Positions 45,765 through 56,100 of a DNA stretch of 64,000 nucleotides are shown piece after piece. Numbering within the stretch: the first letter of the stretch is position 1; each line of letters starts with the position of its first letter. The notes under the pieces are model-generated. The model saw only the letters and a program-made list of their open reading frames with translations. It did not search any database and was not told the DNA's origin. Where the stretch lies: the NCBI GenBank assembly GCA_963723235.1, contig CAVRPV010000006.1, positions 248,001 to 312,000 on the forward strand, written 5' to 3'. Origin of the DNA: CAIRTM01 sp963723235. GTDB lineage: Bacteria; Desulfobacterota; WTBG01; CAIYCZ01; CAIRTM01. A program made the translations under genes and the position numbers.

Positions 45765-46823
45765 CTATCGGTGGATGATGCGGTCAATCAATGAAGGTTT
45801 GCGGGCCACGGTTTCAAAATCGCGGTGTATATCGCTGTCGGTCAGAATATGTTCAACAACCTGCTGCCGGCTGAACTCCAGGGCCGCGCGTATCATATTC
45901 CGAACAGCATAGGCGCTTGACCGCCCGTGCGCGATCAGCACCGGCGCGTTAACCCCCAGCAGCGGCGCGCCGCCATACTCGGCATAGTCAAATCGTTTTT
46001 TCAAGCGAAGAAAAGCACTGCGCGAGAACAGATAGCCGATTTTCGAAGCAAGCCCGCGCTTGAGTTCCTGCTTGATCGCCGCGCCCATGCTTTCCGCGAC
46101 CCCTTCAGCTATCTTCAGAACAATGTTGCCGGTGAATCCGTCGCAGGCAACAACATCAACATTGCCCCGAAAAACATCCTTGCCCTCTACAAACCCGATA
46201 TAATTCAGGCTGCTTTTTTTTAACTGGGCATGCACCTGCTTGAGCACGTCAGTGCCCTTGGATTCCTCTTCACCGTTACTTAAAATGCCGACCCGTGGAT
46301 TTTGACATTTCAGGATAGAGCGATAATACACCGAGCCCATCAGGGCAAACTGGGCAATATTGTGCGCCTTGCACACATTATTTGCACCGGCGTCCACCAC
46401 CAGCGCCTGTCCGGTAAGACTGGGAAGAAGTGTTCCTATGGCCGGGCGGTCAATGCCCGGCATGCGCTTGACAATAAACAGGGCCGCCGCCACCACCGCT
46501 CCCGAGTTGCCGGCGCTCACAAAGGCCTCGCCCTGCTGCTCAGCAAGCATATGCATGCCCACACTGATTGAAGAATCCTTTTTCTTTCTGACAACGTCCA
46601 TCGGGCTGTCGCTCATGCCGACAACTTCCGAAGCATGCTGCACGCTGATGGCCAAACCCTGTATGTTATGCCGCTCAAGCTCCCGGGCGATAATATCCTT
46701 ATGACCGACCAGTCGAACATCTGCGCCGAAATCACGGCAGGCGGCCACGGCACCCTCAACCGTTGCGCTGGGAGCATTGTCGCCACCCAGGGCATCAACA
46801 ATAATGCGATTTCTTTTTGCCAT
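45765..46823 (-). CDS. plsX: Phosphate acyltransferase PlsX
   Basis: 352 residues. Typical N-terminus RIIVDALGGDNAPSATVEGAV, then MSDSPMDVVRKKKDSSI, VSAGNSGAVVAAALF, LVVDAGANNVC and VACDGFTGNIVLKIAEG. PlsX converts acyl-ACP to acyl-phosphate for phosphatidic acid synthesis at the membrane. The usual neighbours rpmF and fabH are not in this stretch, which is atypical; it is divergent from the response-regulator gene. Confidence 0.96.
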   Translation of the reverse strand: MAKRNRIIVDALGGDNAPSATVEGAVAACRDFGADVRLVGHKDIIARELERHNIQGLAISVQHASEVVGMSDSPMDVVRKKKDSSISVGMHMLAEQQGEAFVSAGNSGAVVAAALFIVKRMPGIDRPAIGTLLPSLTGQALVVDAGANNVCKAHNIAQFALMGSVYYRSILKCQNPRVGILSNGEEESKGTDVLKQVHAQLKKSSLNYIGFVEGKDVFRGNVDVVACDGFTGNIVLKIAEGVAESMGAAIKQELKRGLASKIGYLFSRSAFLRLKKRFDYAEYGGAPLLGVNAPVLIAHGRSSAYAVRNMIRAALEFSRQQVVEHILTDSDIHRDFETVARKPSLIDRIIHR

Positions 46824-46963
46824 ATAAATACTACTGTAGTGTCTCGATTAATCGTTTTCGAAAAAAAAATAATGTGCTATAGAAAGAATAAAAAATATAT
46901 AGTGTTTGGCGTTGTCTGTCAATTACTTAAATAGTACAACCCATGCGAGAGGATGGCGGCTGC

Positions 46964-47884
46964 GTGAAAGAACGAATACTGATTGTTGACGATGACAAAT
47001 ATATCTCGCTTCTGTTATATAATTTTCTCGATGAGGAGGGCTACATCTGCGAAACCGCTGAGAACGGTTTGGAAGCACTTGAAAGTGTGCGCAAGGGCAA
47101 CCCCTACGATATGGTGCTGCTTGACTTTGTCATGCCCCAGATGAACGGCCTTGAATGTCTGGCCGCCCTGCGCACCATCGACCCCGGATTGCCCGTAATG
47201 ATGCTCAGCGGGCATCGCACCCGTGAGAACACGCTTGAGGCCCTCAAGCTCGGCGCAATCGGTTTTATTAAAAAACCGTTCAGCCTTAATGACGTACTCA
47301 AAAATCTGCGTCTGGTACTGAATGCCGCCAGGAACAAGCAGGGACAGGGGCCCATCATTTCCTTCCTGAAAAAAGGCAGCATGGAATTCGTGTTTAAAAG
47401 CGCGCAGATCGAGCCTGATAAACTTTCACTCTACCTGGCAAACCATCTGGGTGAGATGGGCTTTATCGAAGGCACCCGCATCAGCACGGTCGCGCTGGCC
47501 TTCAGCGAGGTCATCACCAATGCCCTTGAGCACGGTAATCTTGAACTGCCGGTAAACTATTTTTTAGAAAATCAAAGCGGAAAATCCAAGCTATCCATTG
47601 AAGATCAAAAAAATGAACGCCTGAACATGGCGCACTATGCTGATCGAACCATCACGCTGCACTACCAGTTTCAAAACGATGAAACCAGGGTGACGGTCAC
47701 TGATGAAGGCCCCGGTTTTGATGTTGACAGCATCCGCGAATTTCTTGCCTCCAACGATGGAACCGCTGCAAAAAACAATGTCGGCAATGGGCTGATACTT
47801 CTGAAACACGCAGTCGATGAAGTGCTGTTCAATGACAAAGGCAATGAGGTGACCCTGATCATACGCTCGGGCCGCGAGACCTGA
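46964..47884 (+). CDS. Response regulator fused to RsbW-like ATPase domain
   Basis: About 306 residues. The REC domain (residues 1-120) has the acidic pair DDD, phospho-acceptor Asp in VLLDFVMP, Ser/Thr in MLSGH and Lys in FIKKPF. A linker is followed by a HATPase_c_2 domain with N-box VITNALEHGNLELP, VTDEGPGFD and GNGLILLKHAVDEV. This is the anti-sigma/serine-kinase type rather than a histidine kinase, as no phospho-His helix is seen. Phosphorylation probably controls binding or phosphorylation of an anti-anti-sigma factor. The GTG start has ggcgg upstream; an ATG seven codons earlier lacks a ribosome binding site. Confidence 0.85.
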   Translation: MKERILIVDDDKYISLLLYNFLDEEGYICETAENGLEALESVRKGNPYDMVLLDFVMPQMNGLECLAALRTIDPGLPVMMLSGHRTRENTLEALKLGAIGFIKKPFSLNDVLKNLRLVLNAARNKQGQGPIISFLKKGSMEFVFKSAQIEPDKLSLYLANHLGEMGFIEGTRISTVALAFSEVITNALEHGNLELPVNYFLENQSGKSKLSIEDQKNERLNMAHYADRTITLHYQFQNDETRVTVTDEGPGFDVDSIREFLASNDGTAAKNNVGNGLILLKHAVDEVLFNDKGNEVTLIIRSGRET

Positions 47885-48057
47885 TGCGGTGGGGTTCAAG
47901 CTGGCCCTCACGTTGCTGCCGCAATCAAATTTTTTCAGTCCTCCCCCTGTACCCATCGCGTCTCCCCGCACCTTCGCCGACACAGACGCCTTGCAGAATA
48001 CCCCGGCAGGCCTCATTGCACAGTAAGCAGGCCCTGAATCAACGGCAAGCAAACGGG

Positions 48058-49117
48058 CTAAAATTCCATGAGCCCTGCAAAGGCGGAAAATCCGGCACCG
48101 AATGCCAGAAGCATTCCTTTCTGGCCGGGCTGCGGGAGGCCGCTGTCAAGCAGCTCCCGCAGGACAAACAAAACCGAGGGTGAGGACATATTGCCGTAGT
48201 TCTTGAAAACATGGTAGGAAAAGCGCAGGTCATTGTCGTCAAGCTGAAGCTGTTTGGCAACCTGCTCCAGCACGACCGTGCCGCCCGGATGAACAGCCCA
48301 CCAGTCAATATCGTCGCGCGACAGGCCGTGCTGATCCAGAAGACGCGATGCCACCTCCTTTGCTGCGCGCGCGCCGATAACCGGCACCCGCCTGCTCAGA
48401 GTATTGCGCAGCAGGCCTCCTTCAGTCCGGTAACAAAGATTGTCGCGATACTGCGGAAAAAGACCCGTCGCAAAGTCGACAAAACGCACCAGGCCGGTTG
48501 GATGATTGTCCGGTGCCAGATCGAGTACTGCGGCAGCGGCACCGTCGCCGAAAATTGCATTGCTGACCACAAGGTCCGGCTCATGGCTGGGAAAGATGGT
48601 GGCCGTACAGATTTCAACGGCAACGCTCAGAACCGGGCCCTGGCCGCTGCGGGCCAGCATGCCGGCAGCGGCTTCGAGATTCGGAATCGCCGCGCCGCAG
48701 CCCATGCCCATCAAATCCTGATAACGAATTGCAGAATTAAGGCCCAGGTCTTCAGCGATAAATGAAGACAGGCCCGGACACAGATAGCCGGTGCAGGTAT
48801 TAACGACCAGGCCGGCTATGTCTGTTGCCTCCACACCGGCATCGTCCAGCGCGCGGCGCGCGGCGGCAACGGCTGTGCTACGGCCGAATTTGAGAAAACG
48901 CGCCAGCAGTCAGGTCAGGGTCGGTTTCAAGCGCATCCGCGGTGGAATCCATGCCCGCGTATCGGCCCGTAATCTTGCCGTCAAGCAGAATGCGGCGGTA
49001 TAAAGCCAGCTCGTCCGGTTTCAGGGTAAACTGCGTGGAGAAGAATTCGTAGGCCTCCTCCTGCGTTGCATAGAAAGGGGGAACAGCGATGCCCAGACCT
49101 TTGAGAACAATATTCAT
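48058..49117 (-). CDS. Type III polyketide synthase (chalcone/stilbene synthase family, one frameshift)
   Basis: About 353 residues when joined, the normal size. The catalytic triad is complete: Cys in DLMGMGCGAA, His in WWAVHPGG, Asn in NYGNMSSPS. The N-terminal part (MNIVLKGLGIAVPP) ends its frame near 48893; the continuation LLARFLKFGRSTAVAAARRAL begins one base off. Such enzymes condense an acyl starter with malonyl-CoA to alkylresorcinols, alkylpyrones or phloroglucinols. The start overlaps the methyltransferase stop (ATGA). In a three-gene operon with a methyltransferase and a U32 protein, it should make the ring of a phenolic lipid or quinone. Confidence 0.88.
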
Positions 49118-49836
49118 GCAATGATCTCCCGGAGTGAAATGAATGACAGCCGCGATCCGAAACCAGCGCACAGGCTGAACGGTAACCGTGACGCCGGACA
49201 GTTGTCGCAGCAAATGCCCAATTCATTACTTTTAAAGCCTCTCCGGATTGAAAGCAAAGCGTCATGCCGGACCCCTGCGGATGATCCGCTAACGGCCAGC
49301 AGCAGCCCGGCCCCCAGAGCGGACAGGGACGAGCGCCTGAGATCGTTGATCAGCAGGCTGCTGCGCACAAACGTGCGAAGCCTTTGCACCAGCGCGATAA
49401 TCTGTTCATTGCTGAAATGATGGAAGCACATGGAGGCAACGGCAAAGTCATAGGGCTCAGCCGGCTGATGTGTAAAAATGTCCTGCTGCAGCAGCTGCAC
49501 TGCCGGGTCACCTGCGCGCGCAAGCTGCGCTCGCGCAATCTCAAAGGCATGGGCCGACAGTTCCAGACAGGTGAAGTGCAGGGGAATGCCCTGCGCACGC
49601 GCCCAGCGGCTCATTGCCAGCGGGATGTCGCAGCTTCCCGAACCGATGTCAAGAATGCGCAGGGGCGACCCTGTACGGTGTTTCGCTGTTTCTACAGCCA
49701 AAAAACGCTGAACCGTTCGCATGCCGCCGAACCAGCTGTTGACTGTTTCCATAAACCGGTAGCTGGCTGCAGCCAGCTCCGGCTCGCAGTCCGGCCGGTC
49801 GATGAGCTCCTCTGCGGTTGCACGCTGATCAAACAT
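49114..49836 (-). CDS. SAM-dependent methyltransferase (probable compensating frameshifts)
   Basis: About 240 residues. Motif I is ILDIGSGSCDIPLAM, followed by FTCLELSAHAFEIA and DFAVASMCFHHFSNEQI. The C-terminal part includes HDALLSIRRGFKSNELG, a feature of methyltransferases paired with type III polyketide synthases. After NELG the expected continuation (LLRQLSGVTVTVQPVRWFRIAAVI) lies in another frame before the original frame supplies SLREIIA and the stop, so two opposite indels are likely. It probably methylates the phenolic product of the adjoining synthase. The start overlaps the end of the U32 gene by 8 bp. Confidence 0.75.
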   Translation of the reverse strand: MFDQRATAEELIDRPDCEPELAAASYRFMETVNSWFGGMRTVQRFLAVETAKHRTGSPLRILDIGSGSCDIPLAMSRWARAQGIPLHFTCLELSAHAFEIARAQLARAGDPAVQLLQQDIFTHQPAEPYDFAVASMCFHHFSNEQIIALVQRLRTFVRSSLLINDLRRSSLSALGAGLLLAVSGSSAGVRHDALLSIRRGFKSNELGICCDNCPASRLPFSLCAGFGSRLSFISLREIIA

Positions 49837-51066
49837 TCCAGAGCGCTCCAGTTTGCATGGGATCATCCGCTTCCGCGTACGTTCTCAACACCTTGCCGCG
49901 ATAGGCGGGTTCGATCGACACAGCACGCTCGGCAATATGCTCACAGTAGCCGCATGTCTCACAATCAAGAGAGGCGCAGTCTCGTTCACGAAAGCCGGCC
50001 AGAAAATTTTCCGGGATCTGAGAGGCATCTATCCTGACCGGGCATTCTGGTATGGGCGAGAGCATGCCCTGCATTTGAGCAAATCAAGCAACGGTTGCAG
50101 CCGCAGCGGATTTACCTGCCGGGGCTTGAAGAAATGGCGCAACGACCAAAACGATTCCCTGCGCAGCGGCTCCTTGAAGCCGTAGGACAGCAGCAGTTCG
50201 GCCAGATTGCCGTCGAAGCGCCGCTCGCTGTAGGCTTTGACGCGCCGCAGCAGTTCCACCGAAGGAATACCCCGTTCCAGAAGTTTGAACGTCGTATAAC
50301 CTATCGCTTCATAGGCCCCAAGATCTTCGGGCCGTATCCAGGTTGCCTTGATGAACTGCGACGGATCGGTTATGCGCTGACGGGAGCAGCGCAGCAGGCA
50401 GTAATCAATAAAAAGCGTGCCTGTATCATCAGAGGCATGCGCAAAACCGTTTTGATGATAGCTTTGCAGCGGGCAGTTGAGCAGGCAGACATGATTGACG
50501 ATCAGCTGCAGGTCGCAGCTGACCGCCTTGCGGATTGCTTCCAGCCGGGGGAAATTCCGGTTGATAGAAAAGCTCTCCAGCGTGATGGCATCCGCCCCGA
50601 GGTCTTCCCAGAAACGCGCACGCCGGGGCGTGTCAACCTGGGCATAGATGCCGACCTTCACCTTGAAATCGGGGAACCGGCGTTTGATCAGTTCCAGCAG
50701 AAAGGGGGTGGACACGGTGAGCCGGCGCACGCCCAGATCGCCCAGCCTCTCCAACAGGGCCGTCACCTTCTTTTGCCAGGCCCGGGTCCATTCGCGGTTG
50801 CCGAAACACGCTCCGTTCAGAAGATAATTGAAGGCGATGCCATGCTGCTCAAGCTGGCGGATGTAGCGCCGCATGGCTGTTTGGGAAACCGGTGTCGCCA
50901 GGTAGCGGGGTCGGCCTCCGCTGATACCATCATCGGGGAATTTACCGTACACCTCATCAACCGGATACAGCGCAAGTGCCGGAATAAGCTCGGGATCGTA
51001 ATTCGCGGCCAAAGAAAATCTTGCCGGGCCGGATGTTGCTTGCTGCGTGGTTTCAGACATTGTCAT
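49829..51066 (-). CDS. U32-family iron-sulfur protein (one frameshift)
   Basis: About 412 residues after joining. The TIM-barrel U32 features are RRLTVSTPFLLELIKRRFPDFKVKVG and FWEDLGADAITLESFSINR, followed by four conserved cysteines in two CxxxC pairs, VCLLNC and YCLLRC, that should hold a [4Fe-4S] cluster. The C-terminal third has more cysteines (CASLDCETCGYC). Frame is lost near 50070 at AAA; one more A gives LLKMQGML and the rest of the protein. U32 relatives UbiU/UbiV carry out O2-independent hydroxylation in ubiquinone synthesis. Being first in an operon with a methyltransferase and a type III polyketide synthase, this one may hydroxylate the phenolic ring anaerobically (inference). 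Start chosen at MTMSETTQQ. Confidence 0.8.
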
Positions 51067-51186
51067 GGCCTCCAGTGCCCTGTTCGCGTATGTACGCAGG
51101 AACCCGCATTGATACGCGTTCTTTGACAAAACATTGATATGCGATGGGGCAACTATAGTCAGGGGGGCACGTATCTGTCAATAAAA

Positions 51187-51215
51187 AACCCCGCAGGAAG
51201 AGGTGCGGGGCTGGC
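51187..51215 (-). terminator. Terminator of the chelatase-like lipoprotein gene
   Basis: On the minus strand, CCCCGCA / TGCGGGG with an 8-nt loop is followed by TTTTTTATT. It separates the lipoprotein gene from the U32 operon. Confidence 0.85.
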
Positions 51216-51379
51216 CTGGAAAAATTTTTACGACGGAGGTAAAACGGCTGGCATGATGCGCCCGGTCTGATGCGGGCAAGCAGGTCAACCGTGCGCAGAG
51301 AGCGTCTAAAGATATTTATTCAAAAACCGCCCGGTTATCGGGCGCTCCTGCGCGCTGATCTTCTCGGGCGCTTCCCGCA

Positions 51380-52767
51380 TTATTTGACGGTCAACTGCGG
51401 CCAGGGTTTGCCGCCCAGAACTGTCCCCACGGCATCCATGATGCCGCGGGCCACCAGGGGCCGGTACTGCGGCCCGACGGGTGTGCCGGCAACAATGATG
51501 CGTGTTGTTTCGTGGGTCAGCTCTGTCCTAAAGGGCATACTAAAATCGGCATAGGGAACCTGGCCGCCATAATCGAAACCGATTGGTTCCAGAGCCTCAT
51601 CACGGGCGCAAAACACCGTATCGGTATTTTCGCTCACAAAATCGACCAGCACGTACACGATATAGTCATACTTCTCGTCAAGGGCCTGTTCAAGGGCCTC
51701 GGCGCTTGCAAGGCGCTTATTTTCCGGGTCGTCATCGTCGGCAGAAAATTCCGTATCGGCAAATACCACGCGGGTGCCGGTGCCGACAAAAGCAGCCTCG
51801 ACCTCCTTCTGCAGGTTGCCGTAAAATGAAGGGGCAAGCTCGTTATACGGCTCCCCGGGCATTTCGGGGAATCCGTGCCGGTTCAACACCAGCAGCTTCT
51901 TTGCCTCCTCCGGCAGTTTGGCGATTTCATCTTTGGCCATCTGCACGAAAGCGGCGCGGTAGGAGGCAAAGGCGCCGGTCTGGGGCGCATAGATTATTTT
52001 TGCCCTGCCCGCAACCATATGCTCAATTTCGGGAAACAGGGCCGCAAACTGCTCGAGATTTGAATACACCGCGAACAGGTCGCACACCACGATGGTTTCA
52101 ACTTTTTCTGCAATCAGCTCATCAATGGCTTTTTGTACCGTCTCGGGATACATGGCCCAGCCCGTGCGAAGCGGCACCCCGGGAAATTCAGCCTGCAGCA
52201 GCTGGTACACCTCGTCGAACAGGGCCTGATGCTGCGCGACATACGGCACCCTGTTGCCGGGCATGCGGCCATAGTAGTAGGAACAGATCTTGATCGCGGG
52301 CTTCTCCACGATATCGATAAAGCCATTCTTTTTATCAAGAGGAAATGACCCGGCTTGCCTTCTTCGCGCGGCTTGACCCAGGAGTACTCCATCTGAATAT
52401 AGGGCTTGCCGTTCGAATCCTCTGTCTTGCCGAAGCAATCCATTAGAGTCGTCGGCTTAAACTCGGCTTCCGCAACCGGGTTAGCCGGGTCCAGCAGAAC
52501 AGTGCCGCTGTCGCGCATGATAATGGGCTTGAGATACCACGGGAATACGGCATTGAATATCTGCTGCATGTAGTTGTTGAAAAACGTAAAATCATACTGC
52601 TCAGGCTGCCCGAGTGCCGTGATCAGGACTCCGGCTTTGCCCTTAACGGCAGTATCCTGAGCCAGATATTTTTTATAATTTTCCGTGTCCTGCGATGTGG
52701 AGCATGCTGCGAAAAAAAAACAGGTTGCCGCACATAATCCAATAAGGCTGAAGCTGTGTTTGTTCAT
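51380..52767 (-). CDS. Lipoprotein with CbiX/ferrochelatase-like fold (one frameshift)
   Basis: About 462 residues after joining. Signal peptide with lipobox FAAC (Cys 22). The body resembles class II chelatase domains: GVLITALGQPEQYDFTFFNNYM at the start, and QALFDEVYQLLQAEFPGVPLRTGWAMYPETVQKAIDEL with VETIVVCDLFAVYSNLEQF in the middle. Frame is lost at TTTCC near 52345; one more T gives GHFPLDKKNGF. A periplasmic or outer-membrane chelatase-like protein is unusual: it could handle metal or tetrapyrrole outside the cytoplasm. It lies upstream of the U32 operon and downstream of the metal-efflux operon. Substrate unknown; the fold assignment is by eye. Confidence 0.55.
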
Positions 52768-52811
52768 CCTGTCATCTCCTTGTAATAGCTGCCTGCCCGG
52801 TTAACAATCCG

Positions 52812-53153
52812 TTACACGGCCGCCTCATCACGCTCGCCCGTGCTGATCCTGACCGCGGTTTCGATTGCAAACACAAAAATCTTTCCGTCTCCCGGCAACC
52901 CGGTGCGGGCTGTCTTTTCAATGATTGCGACAATCTCATCGACGAGGGCATCACTGCACACTATCTCAAGCTTGACATGGGGCACATAATCGATCAGGCC
53001 ATTACCTGTTGGCTGCCCGGCGCCACTGGCCCTGCTTCGGCCAAAACCCTGGACTTCTGTTACGCTGAGGCCCGAGAGCCCTTCATACTCGCTCAGTTCC
53101 ATAACCACATTGGCAAGCATATGGGGTTTAATAAACGCTTTAATTTCTTTCAT
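52812..53153 (-). CDS. PII-like signalling protein linked to metal-efflux RND pump
   Basis: 113 residues with the PII fold: MKEIKAFIKPHMLANVVMELSE, a T-loop region (EVQGFGRSRASGAGQPTGN) that lacks the uridylylation tyrosine of GlnB, and the C-terminal TGLPGDGKIFVFAIETAVRI with an ATP-binding G-D-G-K. PII-like proteins encoded beside CzcA/CusA pumps are recurrent. The gene ends the metal-efflux operon, 47 bp after the pump gene. It probably reports ATP/ADP or metal status to the transporter; a nitrogen role is less likely here. Confidence 0.85.
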   Translation of the reverse strand: MKEIKAFIKPHMLANVVMELSEYEGLSGLSVTEVQGFGRSRASGAGQPTGNGLIDYVPHVKLEIVCSDALVDEIVAIIEKTARTGLPGDGKIFVFAIETAVRISTGERDEAAV

Positions 53154-53199
53154 GCTCTTCTCCTTTAACGGGATGCATATTTTCCTTGAAAGCCCTTAG

Positions 53200-56100
53200 T
53201 CAGCTATTGCGATCCTCCGCTCGCTGTTCAAGCCAGCCATAGAGTGTCGGCAGCACAAGCAGAGTCAGCAGCGTTGATGTTATAAGACCGCCCATAACAA
53301 CCACGGCAAGGGGCTTTTGAATATCAGCGCCTGAGCCGGTGGCATAGAGCATGGGAAAATGTCCGATAAATGAGGTCAGCGCCGTCATGAGCAGCGGCCG
53401 GAAACGCAAATTGCATCCCATGTGAACTGTCTCGTCCACGCTTTTTCCCTCGTCTCTAAGCTGGCGGAAGAATGCTATCAGCACTACGCCATTTTGTACG
53501 GCAATACCAAGCAGGATAATAAAAGCCACCGATGCCGATACCGACAGGGGCATGCCGAAGATTTTAATCGCAACAATGCCGCCTACAAGGGCAAAGGGCA
53601 GATTCAGCACAACAAGAAGGGAGTCGCGCAGCGAACCGAGCGCCAGATAAAGCAGCAGCATGATAATAAGAAGCGCTATGGGCACAACGATTGATAATTG
53701 CCGCATGGCGCGCTGCTGATTTTCAAACTGGCCTCCATATTCAAGAAAATAGCCTGTGGGCAATTCTTTTTCAATATCTGCAAGCGACTGCTGCGCCTCG
53801 GCCACAAAGCTGCCAAGGTCCCTGCCCCGAATATTTACCTCTGCTGCTACGCGGCGCATGCTTTTTTCGCGGGTAATCTGCGCTGGCCCCTCGACAGTTG
53901 TTATTTTTGCGATCCGGCCAAGGGGTATCTGCTCTCCATCTGGTCCCCGCAGAATCAGGCGTTCAATAACAGGAATGTCTGAGCGGGCAGAGGCCGGGAA
54001 GCGCACGACCACGGCAATACGCATTTGCCCGTCAACAACCCGGGTCGCCTCTTTTCCGGCAATGGCTGTCTCGAGCACGTCATTCACATCAGCGACATTG
54101 ATGCCGAAGCGGGCCATCTCCTGACGATTGAGCTCTATTTCAATCTGCTCCATGCCCGACACCTGCTCAACCCGGACATCCTGGGCGCCTTTAATAGCTG
54201 AGAGTTTCGCGGCGACTTTGTCCGCATAGTCTTTCAGCTTTTCAAGATCGCTGCCGTAAACTTTCACCGCAAGATCGCTTTTGACGCCGGAAATCAGTTC
54301 ATTGACCCGCAGGGCAATCGGCTGGGAAAACGAGAGCCGGATGCCGGGTATTGCCGAAAGCTCTTTCTGAAGTGCTTCTATGAGCTTTGCCTTGTTGCGG
54401 CCCGTTGTCCACTCTTTATACGGCTTGAGCATGATAAAAAGATCAGTCTGCTCCGGCCCCATGGGATCTTCCGAGATTTCCGCCCGGCCGGTTTTGCTCA
54501 CTACGGCAGTAACCTCGGGAAACGATGCCAGAATCCTTTTTTCCATAAAGGTGGAGACATCCCTTGAGCCGTCGAGCGAGGCATTGGGCAGACGCACGAC
54601 ATTGACGGCGATAGCGCCCTCATCAAGGGCCGGCATAAATTCGGTGCCAATGGTCAGGGCCAGCAGGCCTGCGGCAATGAGTGAAAGCAGGGATATGGAT
54701 AGTGTTACTTGTATCTTGCGGCGAGCAGCTGCCAGCAGGTTAAGATACCCGTGATGAAATCGCCGCACAAAGCCGAACTCTTTTTCTTCAATCTGCTTGA
54801 GAAACATTTCAGAAAGAACCGGCACAATCGTCAGGGCGACAACGAGCGAAACCAGCAGGGCATACATCATGGTCAAGGCCAGGGGCATGAACATTTTCCC
54901 CTCGATTCCCTGCAGGGTGAAGAGCGGCACAAGGACAATAATGATGATCATGACTGAAAAAGCCACCGGCCGGGCAACTTCCCACACAGCCTGCACGGTT
55001 ATCTGCCGTCGCAGCGCCGGATCGCGGTGTTCGGCGAAATGGCGCCGGATATTTTCAACGATAACGATTGAAGCATCCACAATCATGCCCACGGAGAACG
55101 CAAGCCCCCCGAGACTCATCAGGTTTGACGTGAGGCCGGTCCAGCCCATGACAAGAAAGGTTGCAAGAAAAGTAATCGGCAGCGAGCTGAGAACGGTCAG
55201 GGCGGTTCTGAATTCAGCGACAAACAGAAACAGCACCAGAATGACCAGGATACCGCCTTCAAGCAAAGCATTCCGCACCGTATTGATGCATGCCTGTATG
55301 AGTGAAGTTCTGTCATAAAAAACATTAATATTCGCTTCTTTCGGCAGGCTGTTCTGTATTTTGGGAAGCAGTTCTTTTACGCGAGCCACGACGTCTTTTG
55401 AGTTTTCATCCCGCAGCATGATGACCATTCCGGCCACAGCCTCTCCTTTGCCGTCACGGGTAACCGCACCCTGCCGTTGCTGCGGGCCGACAACAACATC
55501 GGCTATATCGTTTACATATACAGGAGTGCCGTCATCTACCTTCAATACAATCCGGTTGATGTCGTCAATGCCGTTTAAAAGCCCCAACCCCCGGATATAG
55601 GTCTGTTCCCAACCGCGTACGATAAAGCCGCCTGCTGCATTGGCATTGTTCTTCTCAACAGCCTCCACAACATCGCGCAGTGTCAGGCCGTATTTCAGAA
55701 GCCCGTCCGGCCTCACCAGCACCTGATACTGCTTTACAAATCCGCCGAAGCTGTTGACCTCATTGACTCCGGGGATGGATTTCAGCTGCGGGGCGATCAA
55801 AAAATCCTGGATTGTCCGCAGTTCCATGGAGGACAGCGTTTCGCTTTCCAGGGTATATTGAAAAATTTCGCCGAGACCTGTGCTGATGGGGCCAAGCTCG
55901 GGCTCGACCGACGGCGGCAGGCTCTCCTTGGCCGCCTGAAGCCGCTCAAATATCTGCTGCCGGGCAAAATAAATATTAACATTGTCTTCAAAAACGATAA
56001 TGACCTGTGAAAGCCCGGATTTAGACAGTGAGCGCACCTGCTTTACCTTTGGCACGCCGCCCATCTGCATCTCGATGGGATAGGTCACCTGCTGCTCTAT

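Noticed and set aside
50095..51126. A 343-codon plus-strand frame opposite the U32 gene
   Set aside because: The minus strand encodes a recognisable U32 protein with conserved cysteines; the opposite frame shows no motif.
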